A stretch of 64,000 nt of DNA from Flavobacteriales bacterium (GCA_016788295.1 JAEUSY010000061.1:1-64000); one strand, 5' to 3'. Counted from the first letter of the stretch, positions 1 through 9,243 are shown. Numbers and translations are program-made. The notes: generated by a model not told the origin, from the letters alone.

Positions 1-116
1 GCGCGGACGTGCAGGGCGCACGGCGTATACGCCGCATCCGGGCCCGTACCGGGCACAACCTCTTCAGCCGCGTCCCGGCCGCCATGCAGGACCTGCCGGA
101 TAGTGGGCCTGCGGAA
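1..116 (+). pseudogene. Remnant of a DNA/RNA non-specific endonuclease C-terminus
   Basis: Read in the frame of position 9, this segment ends with TGHNLFSRVPAAMQD followed by DSGPAE. The intact nuclease at 9950-10837 ends with TGLNLFSRIPTTVQND, a few residues, then DSGPTE. The match covers only the last ~30 residues. Upstream of it, codons are arginine-rich and do not match the paralog. The stop found after DSGPTE in the intact copy is missing, and the frame runs on across the end of the TPR gene on the other strand. I infer a decayed or frameshifted second copy whose body lies left of the window. It could also be the intact end of a diverged gene with an extended tail. Confidence 0.45.
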
Positions 117-186
117 CGAGGGTTACGCAGGATCCATGCCGCACGGCGGGAGACCCTGCTGCGATCTAGTTTACAATTCCAGTTCG

Positions 187-2481
187 TCATACACGAGCGC
201 GCATCGCCACCACCTTCGGATGCGAACCAGGGAAACACAACGAATAGATGCGCAGCGCTTGAGCATAGTGCAAGGCTGCTTTCTCCATGTTGCCAGCGTG
301 CTTCGCCATATCGCCGAGTAATTTCTCGATGTCACCTAGTTGGTCATGGTCATTGCCAAGGGAACGCTGGGTGACGGTCTTTGCGATGTTCAAGAGCCGA
401 GCCGCATCCGGAAAGCGTCTTTGTTCCAACCGGAGTTCTGCCTGATTGATCATCACTTGGGCGATGAACGGATGCGTATCGCCATACACGGCCTCTGTGA
501 TGCGATATGCTTGGTCCAACAAGGAATCAGCTCGGTGCGATCGTTGGCGTGCCATTTCCACCAAGGCCAGTCCGTTCACCGCCTGTGCATAGGTGGCGGT
601 AAGCTTGGCACTGTACCTTTCGCATAGCTCCATGGTATGCTTGTAGCGTTCACTGGCCCGCTCCAATTCACCCGACAGGTAGTTGGCATAGGCTGCTGTG
701 TTCATCACGAATGCCTGACTCGGCGTCAATTCGGTGATCGTATCCGCCATCTGAGCGAGGGCCTCCTCGGCCAATGACCGGGCACGTTCAATTTGAGCCA
801 GATCCAACAACACTTCGGCCAGCCCGTTCATCGAAGAGGCCAGCTGGTCCGACCCTTCGGCGCGTTGTTGCTCGATCAGCGTTTCATAGCCGCTCAAGGC
901 ACTGGAATACAAGCCCTGCTGGTGGTGTATCTCAGCCCGAAGGCGTAGGAGGTTCGGCAACATGGAGAATGGTCGTCGCAGGCCGGTATTCGCTGCTTCA
1001 CCAGCATCCACCATCCTCAGGGCTTCCGGAAAAGCTGCTAGTGCAAGTTTGCTGTAGCCCCGTGCGACGTAGGCGTGTTGAAGGATGGTTCCTTTCGCCT
1101 CATGGTCGAGCAAGCAGTTGAGCGATTCATCGAATGTGCCATCGGCTTTTTTGAATGCATTCTGCCGGTATTCCAGCGAGCCTTTCACAAGCAAGACCTT
1201 GCATCGGAGTTCAGGGTCCATGGGTATGTAGGCCAGGCAAGGGGCGAGGACAGCCTCGCAGTGGCCCAGACTATCTGTGACCATCAGGTTCTTCACCAAC
1301 TGCAAGCGGTGCTCGATCCACTGTTCATCCGTTCGCATCGCGGTCGTGTCCGCTTCGCAAAGACCAATGGCCCAGCGTAACAAGAAGTTCGAGTACCCCC
1401 ATTGCCTGCGTGTGGCGAGGCTCCTTGACCAGTCGTACAAGATCCAAGCCCCCCCGGCATCAAGCGTGTCCTTGGCTTCTTCATAGCACTCCAGCGATCT
1501 TCTGAAGAGTGAGTCAGCCACGTCGTATTCCATCATGTCCGATGCCATTCGGGCCATGTTCTGTAAGGAACGTGCGCGTTCCCGGGTCTCGTTCTCGCCT
1601 TCACGTTCGATCAAGTTGAACAGGCTGTCCCCCGTTCGGAAGTGGGTATATGCCAACCGTGGGTCACCCGCTGTTTCGGCAGCGTGGCCCAAGCAGTGGT
1701 GTGCTGAATAAAGATCGTCCAAGGCTTTCCCGATCTGCCAGAGTTCTTCTCGCTCACGTTCCGCTTGCAGCTTTTTGATCGCACCAGCTACATCAAGTCT
1801 CTGCTGCCGTTCAGCACCACCTTCATCAAGGGGGCGCAGGCTCATCTCCTTATCCCAGGAAGGCCCGAATAACCAAATACGCCCCGCCGCATAAGCCCGC
1901 TCCGCATGCTGCAAGGCGAGGGAACAATCCTGTGCAGCCAGCGCAGCCTCGAACGCTTCTCTCTCTTCGAGCATGTCCATGATCGCGACGAGTTCCACAT
2001 CACCGCGATTCAGGATCTTGATCACCGCACGGGCAGGCGCGATCGGTGGTATATAGGCCAGGAAACAGACCGGTAGTGCCAGCGCAGCTGAACGCCAACG
2101 CAACAGACCTTCCGCCATTGTGGAAGAGGCTTGTCGGCGAGCTTGTAGATAGCGAACGAGAAGAAGAACGAGGACAGCGATGTTCAGGATGGGGATCAGT
2201 TCCAGTGCCAACGAACGGCGCGCGAACGTGAGGAACGGCAGGATGAACATCGACGACCCCAGACCGAAGCCCGAGATGATCGCCAGCCAGATAGGCGTGG
2301 ACCCATTCCTGCGCAGGTAATGGTAACCCCAGGCCACATACACCAACGCCAACACCCACGAGGTCAACGTGAATATGCCACGGCACCATAAGAGACCCGC
2401 CGTGCGGCCGGCCAGACCGAGGCAAAGGACGATGAGGAGGATCTTCTCGAGTTTCTTCACGGCCCGTGGTAGGATGGCCAA
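187..2481 (-). CDS. Multi-spanning membrane protein with TPR repeats
   Basis: A protein of about 764 residues. The N-terminal ~150 residues contain about five hydrophobic helices (roughly residues 10-30, 37-55, 62-84, 90-109 and 130-150). They are followed by a long alpha-helical region of tetratricopeptide-like repeats reaching the C-terminus, with typical pieces such as YEEAKDTLDAGGAW and YGDTHPFIAQVMINQAE. TPR arrays bind proteins; the partner is unknown. The first codon of the open frame is TTG (2481); a GTG at 2460, just before a lysine-rich start of the first TM helix, is an equally good choice. No enzymatic domain was recognised. The gene stands alone between a nuclease remnant and a secreted-protein gene. 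Confidence 0.8.
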   Translation of the reverse strand: MAILPRAVKKLEKILLIVLCLGLAGRTAGLLWCRGIFTLTSWVLALVYVAWGYHYLRRNGSTPIWLAIISGFGLGSSMFILPFLTFARRSLALELIPILNIAVLVLLLVRYLQARRQASSTMAEGLLRWRSAALALPVCFLAYIPPIAPARAVIKILNRGDVELVAIMDMLEEREAFEAALAAQDCSLALQHAERAYAAGRIWLFGPSWDKEMSLRPLDEGGAERQQRLDVAGAIKKLQAEREREELWQIGKALDDLYSAHHCLGHAAETAGDPRLAYTHFRTGDSLFNLIEREGENETRERARSLQNMARMASDMMEYDVADSLFRRSLECYEEAKDTLDAGGAWILYDWSRSLATRRQWGYSNFLLRWAIGLCEADTTAMRTDEQWIEHRLQLVKNLMVTDSLGHCEAVLAPCLAYIPMDPELRCKVLLVKGSLEYRQNAFKKADGTFDESLNCLLDHEAKGTILQHAYVARGYSKLALAAFPEALRMVDAGEAANTGLRRPFSMLPNLLRLRAEIHHQQGLYSSALSGYETLIEQQRAEGSDQLASSMNGLAEVLLDLAQIERARSLAEEALAQMADTITELTPSQAFVMNTAAYANYLSGELERASERYKHTMELCERYSAKLTATYAQAVNGLALVEMARQRSHRADSLLDQAYRITEAVYGDTHPFIAQVMINQAELRLEQRRFPDAARLLNIAKTVTQRSLGNDHDQLGDIEKLLGDMAKHAGNMEKAALHYAQALRIYSLCFPGSHPKVVAMRARV

Positions 2482-2742
2482 TTTAGATCCATCATACAGG
2501 CAAGCCGGACATCGTCCTCCGCAGGCTCAAGCCGATCCCGTACCCTCCACCTCTGCATGGTCCTCCGAGGAACGAGGAGCCCCTGCTGCACGGGGTGCAC
2601 GGGCGGTAATGGAGACCAGGCCACGACCGGGGGCGCAGGGTCCCTTTCAGGAGGCCCTGGTGGGGTTCAGCACCGTGCCCCCGGAAGCGCGCGGTCCAAT
2701 ACACCATACGATCGTTAGCTTCGATGGCTCCAACGGACCAAC

Positions 2743-3819
2743 ATGCGTACGCTCCTTACCTCCCTGCTGCTGCTCCCCATGGCCACGGCCTTCGGCCAGT
2801 GCATCATGTCCAACACCAACGCGCCGCAGAGCGATCCCACGAACGTGGAGATCGGACAGTCGTTCATTGCGACCTGCGGTGGTCTGCTGGAATACGTGGA
2901 GATCTTCTGCGCAACAGGCGGTGTGAACACGGCCGGGCAACTGCGCATCTACAGTGGCAGCACCGTTACCAGCACACCCATCCACACCCAGCAGCAACCG
3001 GCCACCACCGTGGCCGCCGGTGAGGCCATCCGCATCTACCTCTCCGCTCCGGTGACCGTAACGGCCTTCAGCAGCATCACCTTCGAGCTGCCCATGAGCC
3101 TGGAAGTGCCCTTCTCCGGCGGCAACCCCTACCCACAGGGCCGCATGTTCTACAATGGCACCAACAGTTCGGTGTACCAGAACTCCGACATCAAGTTCGG
3201 TGCCTCCATTATTCCCAGTTGCACCAATACCACATCCGCCTTTGCCGATAGCGGATGCCAGCAATACACCGCGCCCAGCGGTGCCCTGTGGACCGCCAGT
3301 GGTGTGTATGTGGATGTGATCCCCAACGCCCAAGGCTGCGATTCCATCATCACCATCAACCTTGCCCTTACCGTGGTGGACACCACCCTGGTGCAGGACG
3401 GACCACAGCTTACCGTGGGCGAGGCCGGTGCCACCTACCAATGGTTCGATTGCCTTACCGGCCTGCCGGTGGACGGCGCCACCCAGCAGAGCATCACCGC
3501 CGAGCTGGTGGGCACCTATGCCGTGGATGTTACCGTGGGCACCTGCACCGTGCGCAGTGCCTGCGTGTTCACCGGAAGCACCGGCATGGCGCGCAACGAG
3601 GCACGCCTTGTGCCCACCGATGGCCCTGCCACCTGGCGCATCCAAGGGGCCAACGCACCGCAGCAGAGCGCGGTACACGATGCCATGGGCCGCCCCGTGG
3701 CACATACACTGAGCGGTGGTGTGTTGCAGCTGCACGGCACGGCACCCGGTGTGCACTTCCTGCGCTTTACCGACAGCAGCGGCCGCAGCCATGTGCTGCG
3801 TTTCGTGGTTGGCCAGTAG
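2743..3819 (+). CDS. Secreted protein with degenerate T9SS-type C-terminal domain
   Basis: A 358-residue protein that begins with a clear signal peptide (MRTLLTSLLLLPMATAFGQ). The body is rich in Thr, Ser, Gly and beta-strand-like sequence, with several cysteines (for example SGCQQYTAPSG and GCDSIITINL, the latter typical of Bacteroidota secreted repeat domains). The last ~70 residues (from about NEARLVPTDG to FVVGQ) have the layout of a type IX secretion C-terminal sorting domain: a beta-rich block, a DAMGRPV turn, and a final arginine-containing strand (LRFVVGQ). The PNP motif is replaced by a variant, so the match is weak. Probable role: an exported surface or extracellular protein; ligand unknown. 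It is followed directly by the 112-bp tandem repeats. Confidence 0.8.
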   Translation: MRTLLTSLLLLPMATAFGQCIMSNTNAPQSDPTNVEIGQSFIATCGGLLEYVEIFCATGGVNTAGQLRIYSGSTVTSTPIHTQQQPATTVAAGEAIRIYLSAPVTVTAFSSITFELPMSLEVPFSGGNPYPQGRMFYNGTNSSVYQNSDIKFGASIIPSCTNTTSAFADSGCQQYTAPSGALWTASGVYVDVIPNAQGCDSIITINLALTVVDTTLVQDGPQLTVGEAGATYQWFDCLTGLPVDGATQQSITAELVGTYAVDVTVGTCTVRSACVFTGSTGMARNEARLVPTDGPATWRIQGANAPQQSAVHDAMGRPVAHTLSGGVLQLHGTAPGVHFLRFTDSSGRSHVLRFVVGQ

Positions 3820-3870
3820 GGCCGGCCGCAGGGCATGCGGTCGCCATTGTGAACCTGCTCGCTGGTGAAT

Positions 3871-4395
3871 GCCTTTACCGTGAATGAACGGAAATGGATA
3901 GCCCATCCGCCCCTGCATTCAATCACGTGCATGCACGTCCAATCCAGGTTCCTTCTTTCTGCGGTGGTGAGTGCCTTTACCGTGAATGAACGGCAATGAA
4001 CGGAAATGGATAGCCCATCCGCCCCTGCATTCAATCACATGCGTGCACGTCCAATCACGGTTCCTTCTTTCTGCGGTGGTGAGTGCCTTTACCGTGAATG
4101 AACGGCAATGAACGGAAATGGATAGCCCATCCGCCCCTGCATTCATTCACGTGCATACACGTCCAATCCCGGTTCCTTCCTTCTGCGGTGGTGAGTGCCT
4201 TTACCGTGAATGAACGGCAATGAACGGAAATGGATAGCCCATCCGCCCCTGCATTCATTCACGTGCATACACGTCCATTCACGGTTCCTTCTTTCTGCGG
4301 TGGTGAGTGCCTTTACCGTGAATGAACGGAAATGGATAGCCCATCCGCCCCTGCATTCATTCACGTGCATGCACGTCCATTCACGGTTCCTTACC
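3871..4395. repeat. Five tandem ~112-bp intergenic repeats
   Basis: Units starting with GCCTTTACCGTGAATGAACG begin at 3871, 3973, 4085, 4197 and 4309. The first is 102 bp (it lacks a 10-bp GAACGGCAAT duplication), the next three are 112 bp, and the last is truncated. Each unit contains short internal repeats (TGAACGGAAATGGA, and TTCATTCACG paired with CGTGAATGAA). Frames on both strands stay partly open, but only because of the repeats. The array separates a secreted-protein gene from a response regulator. Related single copies occur near 9862-9916, 25870-25990 and 44405-44552. Confidence 0.9.
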
Positions 4396-4494
4396 CATTC
4401 CCTTTCCAACGCCCCCCTGTTCACTACCCGCCCACGGCGCAGGCAATAAGGCACGGCGGCCAGCGTAGCTTGGGGTGTACAAACACCGCAGCCC

Positions 4495-5157
4495 ATGGCC
4501 TCTGCTCCCTTGCATATCGCGTTCGTTGATGATCATCGGCTGGTGCGCGAAGGACTGGCGAACACCTGTTCCCAATGGCCGTTGGGCAAGGTGGTATTGC
4601 AGGCCGATGACGGGCTCCATTACGAGAAGCAGTTGCCCGAGGTGGGGCACATCCACGTGGCCATCGTGGACCTGCACATGCCTGTGCGCGATGGCTACGA
4701 CACCATTGCCTGGATCGTGCGGCACACCCCGCGCACACGCGCACTGGCCCTCAGTTTCTCCGATGATCCCCTGCACGTGGAACGCGCCCTGCGCGCGGGC
4801 GCATGCGGCTACCTGCTGAAGAACGCACGGACCGAGGAGATGTTCAAGGCCATTGTACACGCGCACGAGCACGGGTTCTACTACAACCACCTGGTGGACC
4901 GCCAGCTGCGCGGCCGGGTGGACCACGACCTGGCCACCCGCCATCCGCACAAGCGCTGGGCCAGCCTCACCGCCATGCAGCACCAGGTGGCCGTGCTCTA
5001 CGCCGACCCCGACAACGGCACCATGGCCGACATCGCCATACGCCTCGGCATAGCGCCCGCCACGGTGGAGAAGCACCGGCAGGCCGTGTTCGAGAAGCTG
5101 GATATCGGTTCGCGCCCCGAACTGGTGAAGTTGGTGCTGCTCAATGGGCTGAAGTAG
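4495..5157 (+). CDS. NarL/LuxR-type response regulator
   Basis: A 220-residue two-component response regulator. The receiver domain covers about residues 5-125, with the acidic pair D12-D13, the phospho-acceptor D59 in VDLHMP, and the conserved lysine in CGYLLKNA. The C-terminal LuxR-type helix-turn-helix occupies about residues 150-215 (ADIAIRLGIAPATVEKHRQAVFEK). The usual '(L)SxRExEVL' start of the HTH is diverged (LTAMQHQVAVLYAD). No histidine kinase is adjacent, so the partner is encoded elsewhere. It likely regulates transcription in the cytoplasm; the targets are unknown. The gene follows the 112-bp repeat array, which would lie in its upstream region. Confidence 0.92.
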   Translation: MASAPLHIAFVDDHRLVREGLANTCSQWPLGKVVLQADDGLHYEKQLPEVGHIHVAIVDLHMPVRDGYDTIAWIVRHTPRTRALALSFSDDPLHVERALRAGACGYLLKNARTEEMFKAIVHAHEHGFYYNHLVDRQLRGRVDHDLATRHPHKRWASLTAMQHQVAVLYADPDNGTMADIAIRLGIAPATVEKHRQAVFEKLDIGSRPELVKLVLLNGLK

Positions 5158-5768
5158 GGGAGGGGGCACATGATCAAAGGAGCGGCGTATACATCTGCAT
5201 GTTAAGGGGTAGCGGCTAAATGGCCAGCACCAACCTCAAAAGGCTTCAGCCGCAACCACATCACCTGCAGAACGATGCAACAGGTATTTAGCTGAACGAT
5301 GCAGTGCCTGAACAGGCCAGTGTTCGCAGCGGTTCTACAGCAGGTCGTTCACCATCGGGACAGTTGTCAACAGGCGGTTCAAATTTTTATGTCGGGATAG
5401 TTGCTGAAGGTGTTTACTTCGCACACTCTAGAACGGGAACCACATAGCTGAAACCCGCGCAGATCGGCCCACGTGGTCATTCTGTATGAGGTAGCCCTCA
5501 GGACGGTACGAGTACCTTGTCCTACGGTTGCCTTGTGTGAAAAACAATTTTTCCGCGTTTTGCGGTGTGTAACCGCGACCCTGGTGACCTATCTTCGGTC
5601 CACTCATGGTCCCTGTTACGCCCATAGTCGAGCAAGCCAAGCGGAATGCCCTGCATGCGGGATTCCCCAGGAGCATGAAGGGTGCCAATGAACAACGAGC
5701 ACACTATAGGTCTCACTCGTGCAGAGGTCGGCGAAAGGTGATGAAGGGAATGCCTGCACGAAGTGAAG

Positions 5769-5791
5769 CCCAGCCTCAGCGCTGGGTTTTT
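5769..5791 (+). terminator. Rho-independent-like terminator
   Basis: CCCAGC and GCTGGG form a 6-bp stem with a 6-nt loop, followed immediately by five T. It may end a small transcript from the upstream intergenic region. Confidence 0.5.
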
Positions 5792-5838
5792 CATATCTCC
5801 TTGAGGGGAGTGCCCCCTTACTGCGCCATCAGGAAGCA

Positions 5839-5875
5839 AAGAAGCCGAAACGTGGCAGCGTCCGGCTTCTTCTTT
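5839..5875. terminator. Hairpin with T-rich tail
   Basis: AAGAAGCCG (5839-5847) pairs perfectly with CGGCTTCTT (5863-5871), a 9-bp stem and 15-nt loop, followed by CTTT. It could terminate from either side; no gene ends directly beside it. Confidence 0.4.
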
Positions 5876-6064
5876 AGTACACGATCACCCCAACTCTTCA
5901 ACTGCGTTCCGACCGGGGGTGCTCTGTCAACTGGTTGCAAGTATAGTCCCGACTTGCGCCCAGCGAGTATGTTCAGTGTCATTTCTTCGCCCCCATTGAA
6001 CGGGGAACTGATCATGTGCGCTACCTCCAGTTGACCGGGCCAGCCGGCCGGACGCCCCATTCCC

Positions 6065-7255
6065 ATGGAGCGAACGGTCCTATTTGCGGCGGGGGGGCCA
6101 CCTGGAAAACCCGGGTGGGTTGAAGCTTTTTCCATTGCTTGTGCCAAGGTCATAAGGGGCATTAAGGACATTGCAGAGCAGCTGCCGAACCTGTCGGTTA
6201 CCGACGCCATGCAACTTCGGACAACGGCAGTGAGGGCGGTGCGCAACAACGCGGAGCTGGCCGTCACGGGATTCAGTAAGGAACTTGATGATGAGTACTT
6301 GGACCCTGACCAGTCCGTTGGGCCGGATCATTGGGCAGCGTGCATGACCGATCATCTTGCTGATAAGGCCGTCCGTATGGAAGGCCTGCGGGCGGACCTT
6401 GAAGTGGCTTTTCTTTCGGTCAAGCAAGACTTGAACGGCATCCTGTTCAAGGAGGAAAATGATCTTTCGGAACAAGATCGGGACCTGCTCCGGCGAGAAC
6501 GGCTTTTCGCACAGGTTGATGCGCCCCACGATCCACGCACATCTCAGAAAGGACAGGCCAAGACCGATGTGTCTACTGAGGTTGAACGGGAAATGTCCGC
6601 TGAGATCGATGCCGCCATCAGTAACCTTCTGCGCGATGTTTCAAAACAGATCCAGGACAAGCAGGATGCAGCGAAGGAAGTTGCCGACCGAAAGGACCAG
6701 ACCCGGCCACCCAGCAATTCAAAACAACGGAAGCGTGAGACCGAGGCGCGCAACAAGAAGTGGCAGGAGCAGGTAGTGGCTCTTGGTGCACTGCCCATTC
6801 GCATTCTCGTCATCAAGCATCTGAAGGACTCCATTGAAGCATCACCGATCGCTCATGTTGCCACGAGTTCGAGTGCCATCGGCGACTTTTTCATGTGGTT
6901 GCTTGTGCTCTATGCAATGGTCAAGACCATAGAGCACCTCATTCCGACTGAAGCCGACCGGCAAGTGCATGGCGCATTGTGGCCAACAGGTTTCCTGTGG
7001 TTGTTGGGGGTAGTGGTGGTGGCCCTTATCCTCAACTGCTACAATACTTTGTGGACCTACGCGAACGAACACCAGCTATGCACGATTTCCCAGGCTCTGC
7101 AAGACCATCACTTCCAAATGGAACTTGCTGGCTGTCTTATCCTGATGGCACTGGAGTTCTTGGCGCTCGTGATCCCAGAGAAGGTCCTGCACGCCATGAT
7201 CCACAAGCATCAGAAGCATCGGAAGAAGAAGAACACAAGCCTTGGGCATTCCTAG
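6065..7255 (+). CDS. Orphan membrane protein with large charged N-terminal region
   Basis: A 396-residue protein I do not recognise. Residues 1-~260 are soluble, helical and strongly charged (many E, D, K and R; coiled-coil-like around 165-240). The C-terminal third contains about three hydrophobic segments (near FFMWLLVLYAMVKTIE, LWLLGVVVVALILNCY and LAGCLILMALEFLALVIP). It ends in a lysine/histidine-rich cytoplasmic-looking tail (HKHQKHRKKKN). There is no signal peptide. The gene stands alone, flanked by the long intergenic region and by hairpin repeats plus a pseudogene. Possible roles such as membrane anchoring of a cytoplasmic sensor are only speculation. Confidence 0.7.
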   Translation: MERTVLFAAGGPPGKPGWVEAFSIACAKVIRGIKDIAEQLPNLSVTDAMQLRTTAVRAVRNNAELAVTGFSKELDDEYLDPDQSVGPDHWAACMTDHLADKAVRMEGLRADLEVAFLSVKQDLNGILFKEENDLSEQDRDLLRRERLFAQVDAPHDPRTSQKGQAKTDVSTEVEREMSAEIDAAISNLLRDVSKQIQDKQDAAKEVADRKDQTRPPSNSKQRKRETEARNKKWQEQVVALGALPIRILVIKHLKDSIEASPIAHVATSSSAIGDFFMWLLVLYAMVKTIEHLIPTEADRQVHGALWPTGFLWLLGVVVVALILNCYNTLWTYANEHQLCTISQALQDHHFQMELAGCLILMALEFLALVIPEKVLHAMIHKHQKHRKKKNTSLGHS

Positions 7256-7348
7256 GGCAGCGGGGGCTCTCCATATTCGTGGACCCGTGTGCTCGTTCCG
7301 AATAATGGCGCATTACCCACCCCAATGGCTATGCAGGGCTTCCCACCC

Positions 7349-7430
7349 CCAAACCCGCGCAGGGTCTCCTGAGGCACGAAGGGACCCTGCGCTTCAGGCC
7401 ATGACTCAAACCCGCGCAGGGTCTCAACAA
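7349..7430. repeat. Hairpin repeat (GCGCAGGGTC ... GACCCTGCGC), 1.5 copies
   Basis: The element starts at CCCCCAAACC and contains GCGCAGGGTC paired with GACCCTGCGC, separated by a short loop, then CTTCAGGCCATGAC. A second, partial copy follows directly (CAAACCCGCGCAGGGTCTC). The same element occurs twice at 9626-9870. Shorter relatives with the GCAGGGTC core lie near 151, 2635, 7812, 7854-7883 and 27625. Confidence 0.85.
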
Positions 7431-7445
7431 GGGGAGGAGGCTTCC

Positions 7446-7724
7446 ATGCTACCGCTGGTGTTTTCGTGCATGGCCTATGCCTTGCTGCTCGTGCTCGTGT
7501 ATGTGTACTGGGCACGCATCACCACCTTCAGGGAAGGGCTGTAATTGGGTGCGCTAGTAGGCACGTTGGTGGCCTGCATGACGGACCTCTACTGGTACTC
7601 CGCTTCGCATTTCTTCAACTCGCTGCTTCCTGTGGCGGTGGATGTGCTGGCCGCAGCACTTACTGTGGGCCTGATGGGCGGCCTTATCGGCTGGTTCCTG
7701 GGAGCATGGGCCAGGTGGAACTGA
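7446..7724 (+). pseudogene. Truncated small membrane-protein gene with internal stop
   Basis: From ATG 7446 the frame encodes 32 hydrophobic residues (ending ARITTFREGL) and meets TAA at 7542-7544. In the same frame it then continues for 59 codons (starting LGALVGTLVACMTDLYWYS and ending IGWFLGAWARWN) to TGA at 7722. Together they resemble the C-terminal two-thirds of a multi-TM family of about 140 residues common in Bacteroidota (pattern 'YALLLAYI..WA.ISTF..GL..GAI.G......DL..Y......N......VDVI......GGVIGWVLG'). I recall the pattern but am not sure of the Pfam name. The N-terminal part is missing, and the sequence starts right beside the hairpin repeat. I infer 5' truncation plus a nonsense mutation; two independent mini-proteins are a less likely reading. 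Confidence 0.6.
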
Positions 7725-7853
7725 TCCACCGGTCCGCCCGTTGCCGCCTGCGGCGCTCCTGAAGGTGTTCGGGCTTGGCCGTGTTGGACCCGGGCACGGT
7801 CTTTCAAAGGCGACCCTGCTGCGGTGCAGAGCGAGGTGAGTGGCCGCTACGCA

Positions 7854-7883
7854 CAGCAGGGTCCACTACGTGAGACCCTGCTG
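7854..7883. repeat. Perfect 10-bp inverted repeat
   Basis: CAGCAGGGTC (7854-7863) and GACCCTGCTG (7874-7883), 10-nt loop. It shares the GCAGGGTC core with the neighbouring hairpin repeats. It lies downstream of the LRR-like gene on the minus strand and may act as its terminator. Confidence 0.6.
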
Positions 7884-7948
7884 TGGCTGGGGATGTTCAG
7901 GATGCTCAGCATGCGGACCAACCTTCCGCTCCGGTGGTGCTGCCTGCG

Positions 7949-9007
7949 CTACCTGTACGCGAACGCCTGCCATCGCGTCCATTCGGCCTTCCCGTAGTGC
8001 GCACGCAGTTGTGCGAACTCCTTGTCCTTGCGGTCGCTCCCGAAATTCGCGCTGATGCTGCGCAGCGCCGGGTTCTTCAGCACGGGCACAAGCTGTTGAG
8101 GCACCTGTTTCTTTCCGTCCCGCAGATCGAATTCCTCCAAGGCAGGCGCATGCTCCAGGGCGCTGAGGTCGCTCAGCCCTTTCATGTTCTCCACCACCAC
8201 ACGGCGCAGGTGCCTGGCATCCCCAAGCTGCGGGAAGGCCGCCACGTTCGGCAGCGATTGCAGGAAGAGGTTCTGCAAGCCCGGAAGCGCTGCAACAACG
8301 TCGATGTCGGGAAGCTCCCGCACCTGCCATAGCTCCAGGTTCTTGATGCTCTTCTTGCCGACCACACCGGTGAAGTCCCGGATGCCGCCCAGTTTGATGT
8401 CCAGCGACCAAAGGCGTTGCAGGGGCTCCAGGTAACGCAGGTCTTCGGTCGTGATGGAACGGAGCATGAGGTCCTCCAATGCGGACAGCTCGCCCAGCAC
8501 CTCGATGTCCGTGCTGTGACCTTCGAGCCGGAGTTCCTTGAGCGCGCGGAACCTGCCCAGTACCTTCAGGCTCGCTCGTTTGTTGCGCGTGGCTTCGAGC
8601 GCCAGCGAGGTGAGCTCCGCCGGGACACGTTCCAGGATGCCGAGGTCCTTCAGCTCGAAGATGCCGAGATGCAGGGACCGGAGCCCGGTCATGGCGGCGA
8701 TGTGCTCCACACCGGTCGGCTTGTTCAGGCCGTGTGCGGAAAAGCGCCTCACGTTGGGCAACAGGCGTGTGAACGACAGGTCGCAGGTGATGCCGTAGTG
8801 GCCGTACACGCACAGCACAACATCGGGGCGCGCCGTGAAGAACACCGTATCGAGCGTGGTCCAGAGCGCTTCGGGCACGGGCACGGAGCACTGCACGACC
8901 TCCAGCTCCGGCAGAAGCGCAAGTTCAACGAGGTCGCGCTCCGTGGCCGTGCCATCGAATTCCGCGCGCGTGGCATCGACCATCCTGATCCCACCGGTCC
9001 GTGTCAT
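7949..9007 (-). CDS. Leucine-rich-repeat-like protein
   Basis: A 352-residue protein from ATG 9007; a GTG two codons upstream is also possible. Residues ~90-320 form irregular leucine-rich repeats of about 22-24 residues, for example LRSLHLGIFELKDLGIL, ALKELRLEGHSTDIEVLGEL, ALEDLMLRSITTEDLRYLEP and ALEEFDLRDGKK. The repeats would form a curved protein-binding solenoid. No signal peptide and no TM segment are visible, so it is probably cytoplasmic. No enzymatic domain is attached. The gene is isolated, with hairpin repeats downstream and a repeat-interrupted pseudogene upstream. Function unknown. Confidence 0.82.
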   Translation of the reverse strand: MTRTGGIRMVDATRAEFDGTATERDLVELALLPELEVVQCSVPVPEALWTTLDTVFFTARPDVVLCVYGHYGITCDLSFTRLLPNVRRFSAHGLNKPTGVEHIAAMTGLRSLHLGIFELKDLGILERVPAELTSLALEATRNKRASLKVLGRFRALKELRLEGHSTDIEVLGELSALEDLMLRSITTEDLRYLEPLQRLWSLDIKLGGIRDFTGVVGKKSIKNLELWQVRELPDIDVVAALPGLQNLFLQSLPNVAAFPQLGDARHLRRVVVENMKGLSDLSALEHAPALEEFDLRDGKKQVPQQLVPVLKNPALRSISANFGSDRKDKEFAQLRAHYGKAEWTRWQAFAYR

Positions 9008-9243
9008 GTGCACAGGTGCTTGGCGTGCTGTGTTCCATCTGTCGTTCCAGCACGTCCAAAGATGGCGATCAATTGGTCGCGACCACCGACCCGGTCAACG
9101 TGCTCGCGCGCAACGGACCCCCGCCCCGGCAGGGACTTCCGAGGAACGGGGAGGCCCTGCTCTATGGCGCGCAAGGGCGCTTGTCGGACACCATCGGGCA
9201 ACCGCGCACGGCGCTGCATCATTAGCGTGGTGCGGCACGGCCC

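Larger units (their letters stand above)
5158..6064. other. Long intergenic region, AT-richer, with hairpins
   Basis: About 900 bp without a convincing gene. Open frames here lack plausible composition and start signals. The region contains an 8-bp perfect inverted repeat (TCGTGCAG around 5717-5724 and CTGCACGA about 29 nt later). This is followed closely by a hairpin with a T-run (5769-5791) and a second hairpin at 5839-5871. The arrangement of an inverted repeat followed by a terminator could be a small RNA, but no known RNA family was recognised. Confidence 0.4.

Noticed and set aside
4143-4449. Small open frames within the 112-bp repeats
   Set aside because: They repeat the same peptide with each unit and exist on both strands; they follow from repeat structure.
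5606-6034. 142-residue plus-strand frame in the long intergenic region
   Set aside because: It spans two terminator-like hairpins, and the composition shows no domain.
9001-9225. 74-residue plus-strand frame between the LRR-like gene and the secreted-protein remnant
   Set aside because: It has no recognisable features and starts inside the LRR-like gene; treated as non-coding.
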